From Anthracocystis setariae (taxonomy: Eukaryota; Basidiomycota; Ustilaginomycetes; Ustilaginales; Ustilaginaceae), in NCBI GenBank assembly GCA_928724745.1, contig CAKMXJ010000032.1:62001-126000 (forward strand): a stretch of 64,000 nt of DNA, given 5' to 3'. Positions 50,961 to 61,241 of the stretch are shown here, piece after piece. Under the pieces are notes generated by a model. That model was not told the DNA's origin. It worked only from the letters and a program-made list of their open reading frames with translations, and searched no databases. How positions within the stretch are numbered: the first letter of the stretch is position 1; every line of letters starts with the position of its first letter. The position numbers and the translations under genes are program-made.

Positions 50961-51189
50961 GTCTTTCTTGGTTGCGAATATGGATAGAGTCGACAGTGGA
51001 GCGAAATCTGACAGAAGAGGGCGTTTTGCGATATTTTTGGATCCTCCACACGGCGTATGCTTGTTTCATACAGAAGCTATATTGATTCGCCGATGGCGGT
51101 TCTCGTCAGTCAAGATACTATAGAACATCTCCTTGTACTGCTTTGCTTCATCTCTTCCCACCATCATCTTCCGAGCGACCCAGCGGAAG

Positions 51190-52131
51190 ATGCCGACTGT
51201 CACGATCATCAACGACACGCAGGTGCCGCTGCACGTGTGCCTCAAGCAAGTGTCGCCTCTCCACTATGTCAACTCGGTTCCTCCGAATGGCGGCCGCGCC
51301 ACGATGAAAGCCGGCAAGGTCTGGTTCACCATTCAAGCACGCATAGATCGCGGCGATAATGGTTACGATAAGTTCCAGACCTATGCTCCGATTGCCGCTA
51401 TTACCATCACTGCGCTATCGCTCGGTGCTGGTGCGATCTACTTTGCTGGTGCTACTGCCGCAGCGGGAGGGACAGCCGCCGCGGTCTCGGCGGTAGCGGC
51501 CAGGATCAGTGCCACCGTCGCAACGCATACTCCAACCGTCAAGAGGCTGATGAAGTACGCCAGCAAAGGTCAGACCGTCGCCAAGATCGGTCAGGTGGTT
51601 GGAATCGGTGGTGGAGCGTTAGCTGGCGCCAAGGGAGCCAATGGAAAGACCAAGCCCGTGGACGAGCAACTCAAAGACAAAGCAGCCCAGGCATCCAAAT
51701 CAGCCCTCAAAAAACTGCTGCAGGGAAGTGTCGTTAGCTCAGCGGGCTGGTACATTGACAAGGACAGGACGATCAGGATCACGGGAGGGCCTCAGGCAAC
51801 GATTACCGACGGATTGCTGGTCATCGAGACGGATACCACGGTGCCTTTTACTTTGGTGGATGAGACGGGCAAGACCGTCGCTGTTGGAAACCAGGACGGA
51901 GCAGAGCCGGTGCCACAAAATCCGACTGCGGAAGACGACCTGGACGATACCGAGGATGCGGCCAAGCTGAATCCCGCCCCGGGATCTTCCATTTCGATGG
52001 CGATTGGATCAGCAACAGCAGCAGCCGCAGGTCCAGGAGGAGCTCCCGTACTGCAAGCCGAAGGGAGGGAGCAAGAGGAAAAGAAAGACGGGTTTTGGAT
52101 GCGGACGCTCAAAGGCGATGGTGGTCTCTGA
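51190..52131 (+). CDS. conserved protein of unknown function with hydrophobic Gly/Ala core
   Basis: 313 residues. The N-terminus (1-65) is a compact domain, MPTVTIINDTQVPLHVCLKQ onward, ending at about RIDRGDNGYDKFQ; I recall similar openings in unnamed basidiomycete proteins. It is followed by a Gly/Ala-rich hydrophobic stretch (about 68-115, ITITALSLGAGAIYFAGATA) and a second Gly-rich region near 140-150. A beta-rich segment (about 190-230, SSAGWYIDKDRTIRITGG) precedes an acidic tail. No catalytic motif is seen. It may insert into or bind membranes. ATG 51190 is the first in frame. It converges on the transaldolase-like gene. Confidence 0.72.
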   Translation: MPTVTIINDTQVPLHVCLKQVSPLHYVNSVPPNGGRATMKAGKVWFTIQARIDRGDNGYDKFQTYAPIAAITITALSLGAGAIYFAGATAAAGGTAAAVSAVAARISATVATHTPTVKRLMKYASKGQTVAKIGQVVGIGGGALAGAKGANGKTKPVDEQLKDKAAQASKSALKKLLQGSVVSSAGWYIDKDRTIRITGGPQATITDGLLVIETDTTVPFTLVDETGKTVAVGNQDGAEPVPQNPTAEDDLDDTEDAAKLNPAPGSSISMAIGSATAAAAGPGGAPVLQAEGREQEEKKDGFWMRTLKGDGGL

Positions 52132-52232
52132 CGCACGCTCAGCAAACCTAGACCGACCCAGTCAGACTCTGTCTAGAACAAATCCATTCCATGATACCCT
52201 TACAAAAAGCGTGAGTAGGTACATCGGTACGC

Positions 52233-53582
52233 CTAGAACAGGGTTCGCAGACTCTGTTCGGCCGCAGTGAAGCGGGCCAGCGCATCATCCAGCATAAAAC
52301 GGCACCTCTCGTCTTGAGTAAGAACGGTTTGCAAACGTGACTCTGACTGCCCTTGACCCAGCCAACCACCACACCCGTGCTCGCTGGCTTCCTTGGCGGC
52401 AAGAGTTGCACCATACTGCTCCAATTCAGTATCGTTTGCTTCGTAGAATTTAGCTCTCGCCTCCTGTGCCACTTGGGCATACTCTGCGTTGAGCTCCGTC
52501 GTGGCGAGTCCCTCGATGATCGGGGCTCCCAATGTGACGTGATCCAAACCACAAAGCTTGACCGCTTCGTCCTTGTCGAGGAACGAGGCGGCCATGACCT
52601 GGGTCTTGATCTTGGCGTCGTCCTTACGCAGCCTCAACAAACATCGCTGGAGAGGGAAGATGACTTCGCTCAACGAACGACGTCCTGCAGAAAGGGCGGT
52701 CTGCACTTGGAATTCGGATGGGTTGTCCACGGCGAAAAAGTGGGCGGCAAGAGCGTTGATGTAAGGAGCGACGTAGATTGCTCCCGCCGCTTGAGCCGCA
52801 GCCAGGCCCTGTTCGACCGCGAAAACCGTCGTGGCAAGCACCTGGATCTTGCCTTCGCTCAGCGTGCCACCGAGATCGAACTCATCGAGCTGACCACCAG
52901 AGGAGAGGTAGCGCATGGCCTGGAGGCCGGGGATGGTGGTAGCGATCTTGATGCAGACTCTAGAGCTGGTGACGGCGCCCTCCGAGAGCAGTTCGTAGAG
53001 CGCGACAAATCGCCTGGCATGCTTGACGGTAGCGCTGCGGTTGTACGCCTGAGACGTAGAGGTCTGTGCATGGACGTTACCGCTGGTCAGCAAGTTGGGG
53101 AACATCTCGAGTCCGAAGTGAACCGTGAGGACATCCGACGCCAGTTGGCTGTGTAGTTCGGCGGCCTGCTCTTGACCGGTCAAACCCGTCAGAGCCAACC
53201 TATCCCGCATGGTAGCATCCAGCGTTTTACCCTGCCAATGGCCGTCCTCGAGCTGCTTGGCAGCGGAGACGCAAGTCTCGATGACTTTGCGCGCCTTGTC
53301 AGGATCGCTCTCGAGGAGGCGGTTGTAGGTAAACCACACGATGATCTGGTTCGAGGTCATGTCGCAAAACAGAGACTGGAATTCGCTCAAAACTTGCTGA
53401 TGGACGTCGGAATCGGACTGGCTGGTCGTCTGGGAGAGCTCAAGCAGGCGACGGTGCGCAAGATTGTGCTGAACGGCAACGGAAGCCACATTGTTGTCGA
53501 TGTCGACGGTAGTGTGCTTGGCGACTTCGGCCAGAAGCGACTTGGAGATGTGCACCGTTTCGGGAGTTTGAACGACTGTCAT
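52233..53582 (-). CDS. transaldolase-like class I aldolase, divergent
   Basis: 449 residues, longer than the usual 320-340 of transaldolase. The Schiff-base lysine is K212 in VCIKIATTIPGLQA, matching the IKIAST block of the family. The next barrel strands also fit: IQVLATTVFAVEQGLAAAQ and AGAIYVAPYINAL. The usual N-terminal TTNPSL and DARLS motifs are not visible. The middle (270-330) and C-terminus (400-449) carry extra helical segments. A sugar-phosphate aldolase or transaldolase is likely, but the substrate cannot be assigned. No intron is needed. It diverges from the Rieske-AIF gene 912 bp away. Confidence 0.75.
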   Translation of the reverse strand: MTVVQTPETVHISKSLLAEVAKHTTVDIDNNVASVAVQHNLAHRRLLELSQTTSQSDSDVHQQVLSEFQSLFCDMTSNQIIVWFTYNRLLESDPDKARKVIETCVSAAKQLEDGHWQGKTLDATMRDRLALTGLTGQEQAAELHSQLASDVLTVHFGLEMFPNLLTSGNVHAQTSTSQAYNRSATVKHARRFVALYELLSEGAVTSSRVCIKIATTIPGLQAMRYLSSGGQLDEFDLGGTLSEGKIQVLATTVFAVEQGLAAAQAAGAIYVAPYINALAAHFFAVDNPSEFQVQTALSAGRRSLSEVIFPLQRCLLRLRKDDAKIKTQVMAASFLDKDEAVKLCGLDHVTLGAPIIEGLATTELNAEYAQVAQEARAKFYEANDTELEQYGATLAAKEASEHGCGGWLGQGQSESRLQTVLTQDERCRFMLDDALARFTAAEQSLRTLF

Positions 53583-54494
53583 GGTGCCTCGAGGGAGTTG
53601 ATCTGGAGCAGTGAGGTTATCAAGGAAGAAGGGGCAAAACAGACAGGTTGGGCGACTTTCTTGGGAGGCACACCCTATATAGCGACGATCACGAATCGGA
53701 ACAAAGGATCCAAGGTTTGGTTGCGGAGTAGAAGCGCAGGAGACAAGAGTGTGGGGGAAATTTCCTGGACTGGCTTTTGTCAGGGTCCACGCACACCTTC
53801 ATCGGAAGAAGAATGTGGTGCTGCAGTGTTGAGCGTGGGCCTCTCGGCGTCGGTTCAACATCGGGAAATGGAAGCACCGACTACCGCCGACCAGAATTTG
53901 ATTTTGAATGTGTGAGACCGTCGAATGACACGGAAGTCCAAATTTTGAAAACAGGAATCAAATGCACGATTTTGGATTGGTCAGAATTCCGATGACGCAC
54001 AGAGGCAGAGAGAGCCGATGCATCACCTGCTCGTTGTTCTTGCTTGCTGCAGCATGTGGAGGGGAGCAACCAACACTCACAGTTGCAACCAGCTCACGCT
54101 TGGCAACGTGGCCGGCTTAGCCTGCTGCTGACTGATTTCCCGGATGAACCGAAGAGGGGTTCACTTAGCGTATTGCAACAAACTTCAAGGCTGAGCGACT
54201 GAGCTTGCAGCCGTGGGAGACCGAGACTGTGAGAATGCAAGCTAGGCTCCAATCTGGACTAAACCCAAGCACTTCAGTGGAGCTCCATGCTTTGACTGCA
54301 TGGTTACAGGTCGCGAGGCGAGGTGTCGCTCTCGCGATCGGCGTAAAGAGAGCAGATTACCCAAGGTGGAGTTCACGTTTTGCAGAGTGAAACTTCACAA
54401 GCTCGATGCTCCCTTCTCTGGTTCCTTTCCGTCCCCACCAACTCTCATATCCCAACTCTAGTCGTAGACGATATCCAACCATCGTCCTCTTCCT
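53583..54494. promoter_or_regulatory. divergent promoter region of the transaldolase-like and Rieske-AIF genes
   Basis: About 910 bp between two divergent start codons. I see no gene, RNA or repeat. Confidence 0.45.
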
Positions 54495-56267
54495 ATGCTC
54501 TATCTGCTTCGACAACAACCTCTGTTGATCCGAACAGCTCGCGCCTCCTTCTTCAACCGTGTCTCAGTTGCCAAGGCCCACTTCAGCTCTAGCATCTTCA
54601 TCATGTCCGAGCAACGTGTTCGCGTCGGTAGTGCCAAGGATGTCACCCAGGGCAAGATGAAGGAATTCACTTTTGCCGGTGAAGGAGATGATGCTGTCAA
54701 GGTGCTCGTCTCCAACGTCAAAGGCGAGCTTCACGCTACCTCTTCCAAGTGCACTCACTACGGTGCTCCCCTGGTCAACGGTGTGCTTACTGGAGACGGT
54801 CGCATCATCTGCCCTTGGCACGGTGCTTGCTTCCACGCCAAGAACGGTGAGATCGAAGACGCTCCCGCCCTCGATAGCTTGCTCAGCCTTAAGCTCGAGG
54901 TCGAGGGCGATGACCTCTACGTCACTGCCGACCCAGAGAAGCTCAAGGGCAAGCCTGGTGTCGCGCCAAGCTGCAAAGGCGGTGCGTCGGCGGCCAAGCA
55001 GGGCAAGGGCGTTGTCATCGTCGGTGGAGGGGCTGGTGCTATCAACTGTGTCGAGGAGCTCAGGAAGAGCGGGTACCAGGGCAGCATCACGATCGTGTCG
55101 AACGAGCAGGCCATCATCGACCGTACCAAGCTCAGCAAGGCTCTCATCAGTGATGCCGACAAAGTCACTTGGCGCAGCAAGAGCCACCTCAACAACGTGC
55201 TCGGAGTTCAGGTCCAAGACTCGACTGTCACTAGTGTGAATACTCAGGCCAAATCCGTCACTCTTGAAAACGGAGATAAAATTGAGTACGAGAAGCTGGT
55301 GCTTGCTACCGGCGGAACTCCCAAGCGCATCCCGATCGATGGCTCGGACCTGCCCAATGTGCTCGTGTTGAGGCAGATCAGCGACACCAAGGCGATCAAC
55401 GAAGCTGTTGGCAACGAGGAGGCGGACGAGTCCAAGAAGAGCAAGAACGTCGTCGTGATTGGCTCGAGCTTCATCGGCATGGAAGCTGCGATTGCTCTTT
55501 CTAAGCGCGCCAATGTTGCAGTGATTGGAATGGAGAAGGTGCCGTTTGAGCGCGTGCTCGGCGAGGAGGTGGGTCAGGGCCTCATGAAGGCGCAGGAGAA
55601 GAACGGACTCAAGTTCCACATGCAGGCTGGTGTGTCCCGTATCGAAGGAGACAAATCTAGCGGCCCCAAGGCGGTTGTCATCAAGACGCAGGAGGGCAAG
55701 GAAGTGTCTCTTGCTGCCGATGTGGTGATCCTCGGCGTCGGAGTGGCTCCTGCCACGGGTTTCCTCAAGGAGTCGGGCTTCAAGCTGGAGAAGGACGGCG
55801 GTATCGCTGTCGACTCCAAGCTTCGCGTTCAGGGCCACCAGGATGTCTTTGCCATCGGAGATATCGCTGCTGCTCCTACTCGCGGCTCGGACCACAGCCG
55901 AATCGAGCACTGGAACGTTGCCTCGAACCAAGGCCGTGCGGTCGCCAAGACGCTCGCTGGCACCGAGACCGACTACGACAAGGTGGCCATCTTCTGGTCT
56001 GCGCTTGGATCGCAGCTGCGCTACTGTGGCTCGGGTGGACCTCAGTTCGACAATGTCTATGTCGATGGGAAGCCCGAGGAGCTCAAGTTTGCGGCTTACT
56101 ACGCTAAGGGAGATGATGTGGTTGCGGTGGCTACGATGGGCGTGGACCCTTTGATGGTGCAGTGCAGCGAGCTGATCAGGATTGGGGCAATGCCCAAGTT
56201 GAGCGAGATCAAGGGCGGCAAGGACCCTCTCAAGCTCGACTTGTCTAGTATCTCGGCCAAGATCTAA
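54495..56267 (+). CDS. Rieske-AIF flavoprotein oxidoreductase (AIFM3-like)
   Basis: 590 residues. The first 36 are Arg/Ser/Leu-rich and would target mitochondria. A Rieske [2Fe-2S] domain spans about 40-145 with ligands C86, H88, C106 and H109 (CTHYGAPL and CPWHGACF). An AIF-type reductase follows: FAD loop VVIVGGGAGAINCVEEL near 172, NAD(P) loop VVVIGSSFIGMEAA near 320, then VFAIGDIAAAP. The same domain order is seen in animal AIFM3. A second ATG at 54603 (MSEQRVRVG) starts exactly before the Rieske domain, so a cytosolic form by leaky scanning is possible. A long opposite-strand frame is a codon-bias shadow. No intron is needed. Confidence 0.92.
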   Translation: MLYLLRQQPLLIRTARASFFNRVSVAKAHFSSSIFIMSEQRVRVGSAKDVTQGKMKEFTFAGEGDDAVKVLVSNVKGELHATSSKCTHYGAPLVNGVLTGDGRIICPWHGACFHAKNGEIEDAPALDSLLSLKLEVEGDDLYVTADPEKLKGKPGVAPSCKGGASAAKQGKGVVIVGGGAGAINCVEELRKSGYQGSITIVSNEQAIIDRTKLSKALISDADKVTWRSKSHLNNVLGVQVQDSTVTSVNTQAKSVTLENGDKIEYEKLVLATGGTPKRIPIDGSDLPNVLVLRQISDTKAINEAVGNEEADESKKSKNVVVIGSSFIGMEAAIALSKRANVAVIGMEKVPFERVLGEEVGQGLMKAQEKNGLKFHMQAGVSRIEGDKSSGPKAVVIKTQEGKEVSLAADVVILGVGVAPATGFLKESGFKLEKDGGIAVDSKLRVQGHQDVFAIGDIAAAPTRGSDHSRIEHWNVASNQGRAVAKTLAGTETDYDKVAIFWSALGSQLRYCGSGGPQFDNVYVDGKPEELKFAAYYAKGDDVVAVATMGVDPLMVQCSELIRIGAMPKLSEIKGGKDPLKLDLSSISAKI

Positions 56268-57102
56268 ACTCCATAAAGGACATCGTGCAGAATTATGCAA
56301 AGGCAGCAGACCAATGATGAACTTTTCTAGAATATCTCCTGGAATGCCAGGGTCTATTGAATGCGTACTGTGGCAGATCCTATCCCGGGCAAGCCGAGAA
56401 TGCGAGGTCACGATACAATTCAGACACCCTGTACGCCGCGGAGAGACGGAAGGAGCACGGCGCTGTGGTGCAGCAGTTGAACGTCATTGAGCGCTGCCAC
56501 GTGCAACCGCATGGTGCTGTACGGTAAAGTCAAATTGTGCAGAGATGGAGAGAGGTACACACACCACTCTGACGACCAAGCCCAAATCCGCGGTGAAGAC
56601 GAATTCTACTCTAGTGTACTGTATGTCGTGATTTGCCTTTTCGGACTCTAGACCGGTGCTTCACGAAAGCGGAGATCGAGATGAGCTTATCGCATCGGTG
56701 CATTTCAGCCAATTATCGCCATTTTCACCATCTCGGTTCGGCTAGATTTTTTTTTTTTCTTCGCTTATTCTTACTCTGCGGATCGGCACAGAGTACGGTA
56801 AGACGTTACTCTGGGGTTAGGTACAGAAGAGGTCTCGGAAAAAGGCAGAAAAAAAGTTCCTGCTGTGGCAACCTGCAGGCCAAGGAAGACGACGAGCGTG
56901 TGATTCAACCCCGCTCACTCATCCCCACCGCCTCTTTCACTCTTTTTTTTCGCTTTTTCACCTGATCGGGATTTCTCCATCTTTCGGCATTCTATCACAG
57001 ACTCTATGCAGCTGCAGAAATTGGCAGCCCATATATATCCCTGAAGCAGATTCTCTTTCACTGACATCCTCATCCCAACTAACATCGTCCTCGATCGAAA
57101 GG
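56268..57102. other. intergenic between Rieske-AIF and YCII genes
   Basis: About 830 bp between plus-strand genes, with a CCACGTG near 56499 and a T9-rich run near 56750. TATATATA about 70 bp before the YCII start may be its TATA box. No gene seen. Confidence 0.45.
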
Positions 57103-57762
57103 ATGGCAAGCAAGTCACTTTTCCGCAGTTCTTTCCGCGCCGCCATGTCTGCCAAACCCTTCTCCACATCCGCGACGGCGAACGTCGGGGCTTCCGCCAC
57201 CGCCACCTCCAGCTCTGGTCCCTGGGCCGACCGCCCCACTTCGCAGCGTCTCAACCGTTACATTGTCATCGCACCAGACTTCACCGATGCGGATGCGCTC
57301 TCTCGTCGCCTTGCGGTGCGCGAGTTCCATCTGGAGGAGGCTCGCGCGGGCAAGCGGGTCGGTCGCCTCGAACTCGGTGGTGCGCTCCTCAACAAGGACT
57401 TTCACGAGATCGATGCCGAGGTCGGACCCACTCCACACATGATGGGAAGCGCCTTGATCGCTGTAGGCGAGAGCATCCAGGATGTCAGGGAGAGGATCAT
57501 GCAGGATCAGTATGTTCGTGGCAAGGTTTGGAACCCAGATGCCCTCCAGATCTATCCGTTCATGCAGGCTCCCCTCCAAACTGCTCCTGCGGTCGAAGAG
57601 GTGGCGGACAAGCCCGAGGCAAGAACGCAGAGCAATGCCAATGCTACGCTCGGACAGCTCAGGCAGGATCTGGCGGCAGGGAAGGGGCCTAAGATGATCA
57701 CCTTGGGTGCTCTGCGCAGGATGCACCAGAGTGTCGACCACTCGGGTAAGGCGGATCAGTGA
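57103..57762 (+). CDS. mitochondrial YCII-domain protein
   Basis: 219 residues. The first 50 are Ser/Ala/Thr/Arg-rich and look like a mitochondrial presequence. A YCII-type ferredoxin-like fold follows: RYIVIAPDFTDADALSRRLAVREFHLEEARAG at about 52-82, then GALLNKD and MMGSALIAVGESIQDVRERI. The His in REFHLEEA is in the position of the conserved YCII His. The last 60 residues are an Ala/Gln-rich tail. Family function is uncertain; YCII proteins act as small hydrolases or lyases. No intron is needed. It converges on SDH5. Confidence 0.78.
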   Translation: MASKSLFRSSFRAAMSAKPFSTSATANVGASATATSSSGPWADRPTSQRLNRYIVIAPDFTDADALSRRLAVREFHLEEARAGKRVGRLELGGALLNKDFHEIDAEVGPTPHMMGSALIAVGESIQDVRERIMQDQYVRGKVWNPDALQIYPFMQAPLQTAPAVEEVADKPEARTQSNANATLGQLRQDLAAGKGPKMITLGALRRMHQSVDHSGKADQ

Positions 57763-58248
57763 AGTCAACCTCTTTCTTCACTAGACTTCCTCACCGATTC
57801 CAGTTTACGGTCGTAAAAAAGTCTGTATGAACCACAACTGTACACTGGTGCATTGGACATCAGGTGTACAGGCAAAAAGAGGTCCAAAGACTGCAAAATG
57901 GCATCCTAACCCGATGCACCAATACATCTCAACGATACCCTCCAAAAACATCTCGATCTTGTCAAACCTCGAATCCACGCTGATGGAGCTCTTTTGCTCT
58001 GATTTTCTTGAGTCGAACGCTTCGATTACCAAGCATGTTGCAGCTTTTCAACCCTGCATTCAATCCCATCCTGCCCCTTGTTGGCTTGAAGTTTGCTTGC
58101 TTCCTCACTGTTGACAGGTCGGTCGCTTCGATGTGTCCATAACTGCGTTCATTTGCACACTCTTCCGAACGTTTTGTGTCATGTCAAGTTTATAGTCAGT
58201 GATTGTGATTGAACGAGTTGGCTTTGAGAACAGCTGGGTGGCTGCGTG
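57763..58248. other. convergent intergenic region
   Basis: About 490 bp between the YCII and SDH5 stops. Nothing recognised. Confidence 0.45.
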
Positions 58249-58976
58249 TTAGAGGTCAGGCATGGAGCGGACGGTTTTCTCCTCGTTCTTTGTATGTTCT
58301 ATGAGACGATAGCCTAGCTTTCCCTCGGTTTTGAACGATTCGGCCCAACGTTCGGGGATAGGTTTGCGCAGAGTGCACCAGTAGAAGATGTCCCAATCGG
58401 GTTCGTCCAACAACTGCATCATACCAGACAGAGAGAGTGATAACATCAGTAAACAAACATTCCCAACCTTGTTTCGCGAGGGGGTGGGCTTACTCTATCG
58501 AATTCGTCGAGTTCTTGATTTGGGAGGTTTTTAAGTTCCTTCTTGGCGAAAGTGCTTAGGAGGAGGTCGGTTTCAAGTGTGCCTCGTTTTCGGCATTGGT
58601 AGACGAGGCGGGCGATTTTGGTTTCACGATCTTCGGTGTCTCGACCGGGGACGCGCATGGGGGCGTCGATACCGTCGAGCGTTTGACGTTCCGAGGCGAG
58701 GTTGAGGCCTGACCACTTGGATTGCGGACCACTGTCTGGACCAGAATCGGCATTGTTCAGATCGACAATGTCCGGTGAGAAGGGAAGTGGGTAGGGGTCG
58801 GATAGACGCTTCTTCGCCGCGGCGGTGGCATCGTTCGAAGACGACTTTGACGAAGCAGTTTGATCGCGCGAAAGTCGCACCGTAGTTGTAGAAAGCGGCG
58901 CAGCTCGCACAGCTACGATAGATCGAGCCGTGAGGGGGTTGCGTCGCACAGCGCGGGTCAATAGTCGTACCGTCAT
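58249..58976 (-). CDS. SDH5: succinate dehydrogenase assembly factor 2 (SDH5/SDHAF2)
   Basis: Two exons, 58976-58494 and 58413-58249, with an 80-bp intron (GTAAGC donor, TGATGCAG acceptor, phase 0). The product is 215 residues. Promotes covalent FAD attachment to the succinate dehydrogenase flavoprotein in the matrix. The presequence occupies about 1-70. The SDH5 core reads [20 protein letters not shown], then [11 protein letters not shown] joined to [12 protein letters not shown], with the conserved RG and W residues of the family. The C-terminus ends RSMPDL. Confidence 0.92.
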
Positions 58977-59456
58977 AATCAATGTCGAGCCAGGAAGTCT
59001 GAGGGGTGGGAATGAAGAAGAGAGGAGAAGGTCAAGAGAAGATGGACTAAGCTAATGTGAGCGAATATTTTTCGGCATTCGGAACATCCCAGAACCATTT
59101 CTCCACTCCACAGCTACAAGCCAACTCGGATGATGTAAAAAAAAATCCAAGTTTACATAACCTCCCCCTGCACCTCTCCACCAGCTGGCTCCGTAGATCG
59201 TTCAACCTTCCTCACACCCAAACCACACTTCAAACCACAACAGTGATGTTGGTTACTGATGCAGAATACAATATGAGACCGCCTGGTGGGCGTGTGATCT
59301 ACGAGTACAGGATGTAATTTTGAGACTGAAAATGAAATGCAAGAGATATAGCGACGAGATGTGGGGAAATCCAACGTTCCTTAAAATCTTGTATAGATGA
59401 GAGTAGCAGAGAAGATGTTGGAGAGTGCCGCCATGGCGACGAGCCAGCCAGCCAGC
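58977..59456. other. intergenic between SDH5 and the MFS transporter
   Basis: About 480 bp with the SDH5 promoter and the transporter's 3' flank. No feature seen. Confidence 0.4.
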
Positions 59457-61241
59457 TCAGCGACCGGCGTCAGAAGAGCTTTCTGAACTGGACAACGACT
59501 CTTGCACTGGCGTTGGTGCCGTAGTCGAGTGTTCGGCACTGTGGCGCGCGTTGACCATTCCAGCCTTGATCTCCTGATCGGAAGAAGCACTGTTGCCCTT
59601 CTCAAGATCGGCATTTTGCGTGGGAGGGCGGAAGGCCTTCTGCTTTGCAGACGAATCCTGCATCTGTTCGAGCATCGCCTTGGCTTGCGAAGCAAACTTG
59701 CATCGTTCGCGAATAGCAGCACCGTACTTGTAAAACACGAAAGGGAAGGGCAAGCAGATTAGAGCAAGCAAGCCGCCAACAGCTGGACCCCAGTGAATGC
59801 CGTTCCTACCTCCAATGGAATACAAATTAGGTGTGAAGAGGGGAAAAGCGAACCCAAACAACGAACGAATGACCGAGTTGGATGCCAGAACGGAAGCGGC
59901 GTAGATGAGGTACGAGTCCGTGAGGTAGTTCATGCAAGAAAGGAAGATGAGAACCATGCCGAGACCGAAGGGCGCCGAACCGATGATGGGTGCAATCCAG
60001 GGGAGGTCGGGGCTGTCAGTGGCGGCAAAGATGCCGAGGCCGATGACGATGGCGACCGCACCGATCATGGCTGGAGGCAATCGAGTCTCTGGCGGTGCGA
60101 TGCCGCCGCGCTGGTCGGCAATCCGTCCATATCGCGGGTTCTCGTATAGGATGATGTATAGCAGGGCTACCAGCATTCCAACCAGGACACCAAGGAAAGC
60201 AAGTCCTCCGATGCCTGGTGTCCAGCCCCTATATAACTGGAAGCAAATCGGGAAAGCGCCGAACAGACTGTATAGGATACCGTAGATAATAGCAATGTAG
60301 ATGGAGAGTAAGCTGACGATGGGCTCGTAGAAGAGGAGCTTCCAGGGACGGGTCAGGGCGACGGCGAACTGAGCCTTGATGCTGACGTCGCGTCCCTTGT
60401 CAAGCCTGCATATGTAGTGTTGTCCGGTCACCTTGGAGAGCTTTTGTGCTCGCCATCGAAGCAGGACAGGTGCGTAGGTCTCTGGCATGGTGATGGCGCC
60501 CAGGACAGTGATGACGGCGGCAAAGATGGTGAGGAAGCCGATCACCCACTTCCAACCGGCGGCTTCTCCGAGAAATCCGCCCGTGATGGGCCCGAGGGCA
60601 GGGCCCAGGAACGGCGCGCTAGCGAAGATGGCCATGGCGAGGCCGCGTTCCTTGGCATTGAACATGTCGGCAAGAGTTCCTCCAGTGTTGACGAGCGGAC
60701 TAGAGCCAAAGAACCCGGAAAGGAAACGGAAGACGACGAGGGATGCGATGTTGGGCGACGCAATCGAAACGCCTTGCCACATAGTAAAGACCATGTAGGT
60801 GAAGATGTAGAGGGCACGTCGACCAACGACTTCCGAGAAGGGAGCCCAGAATAGGGGCCCGAAGGCGAAGCCAAGAACGAAAAGCGAAATTCCGAGCGTG
60901 ACGATGATCTCCTTAGGTGGATGAAACTGTGCCCTGATCGAGTCGACCGCGCCCGAGTAGGCACTGGAAGCGAGGGCGACGGAAAGTGTTGCGAGGGAGA
61001 CCTGGACTGTTAGCAACCACTTGTAAAAGTCGGCAAAGTTCTGAGGGTTCTCGGGATCGTTGGGGAGCCATTCGACAAGGTAGGGATCCTCCTTGGTGCC
61101 GGAGCCGGTGTACTCGTGGGCAAGAATGTCGCGGAAAGGCGTCACCGTGAGGCGATATGGCCTTTTGGATAGTGTATACTGATCCGGATCTTGTACACCA
61201 CGAAGGTCGGCCGATGGCACCGTTGCTTGTTGCAAGGACAT
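59457..61241 (-). CDS. MFS drug/polyamine:H+ antiporter (DHA1 family)
   Basis: 594 residues with 12 membrane segments. The N-terminal LVEWLPNDPENPQNFADFYK block is the cytosolic lead-in of fungal DHA1 proteins. Motif A lies in FGPLFWAPFSEVVGRRALYI, and motif C-like ASAPFLGPALGPITGGFLGE marks an antiporter. It exports drugs, polyamines or metabolites at the plasma membrane; the substrate is unknown. The C-terminus (about 535-594) is Ser-rich and soluble. No intron is needed. Its promoter region holds a 19-bp tandem duplication. A probable transcription-factor gene lies upstream on the same strand. Confidence 0.9.
   Translation of the reverse strand: MSLQQATVPSADLRGVQDPDQYTLSKRPYRLTVTPFRDILAHEYTGSGTKEDPYLVEWLPNDPENPQNFADFYKWLLTVQVSLATLSVALASSAYSGAVDSIRAQFHPPKEIIVTLGISLFVLGFAFGPLFWAPFSEVVGRRALYIFTYMVFTMWQGVSIASPNIASLVVFRFLSGFFGSSPLVNTGGTLADMFNAKERGLAMAIFASAPFLGPALGPITGGFLGEAAGWKWVIGFLTIFAAVITVLGAITMPETYAPVLLRWRAQKLSKVTGQHYICRLDKGRDVSIKAQFAVALTRPWKLLFYEPIVSLLSIYIAIIYGILYSLFGAFPICFQLYRGWTPGIGGLAFLGVLVGMLVALLYIILYENPRYGRIADQRGGIAPPETRLPPAMIGAVAIVIGLGIFAATDSPDLPWIAPIIGSAPFGLGMVLIFLSCMNYLTDSYLIYAASVLASNSVIRSLFGFAFPLFTPNLYSIGGRNGIHWGPAVGGLLALICLPFPFVFYKYGAAIRERCKFASQAKAMLEQMQDSSAKQKAFRPPTQNADLEKGNSASSDQEIKAGMVNARHSAEHSTTAPTPVQESLSSSESSSDAGR

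Noticed and set aside
54564..56411. 615-codon open frame on the minus strand
   Set aside because: It is fully antisense to the Rieske-AIF gene and arises from its strong third-position C/G bias; the translation has no domain.
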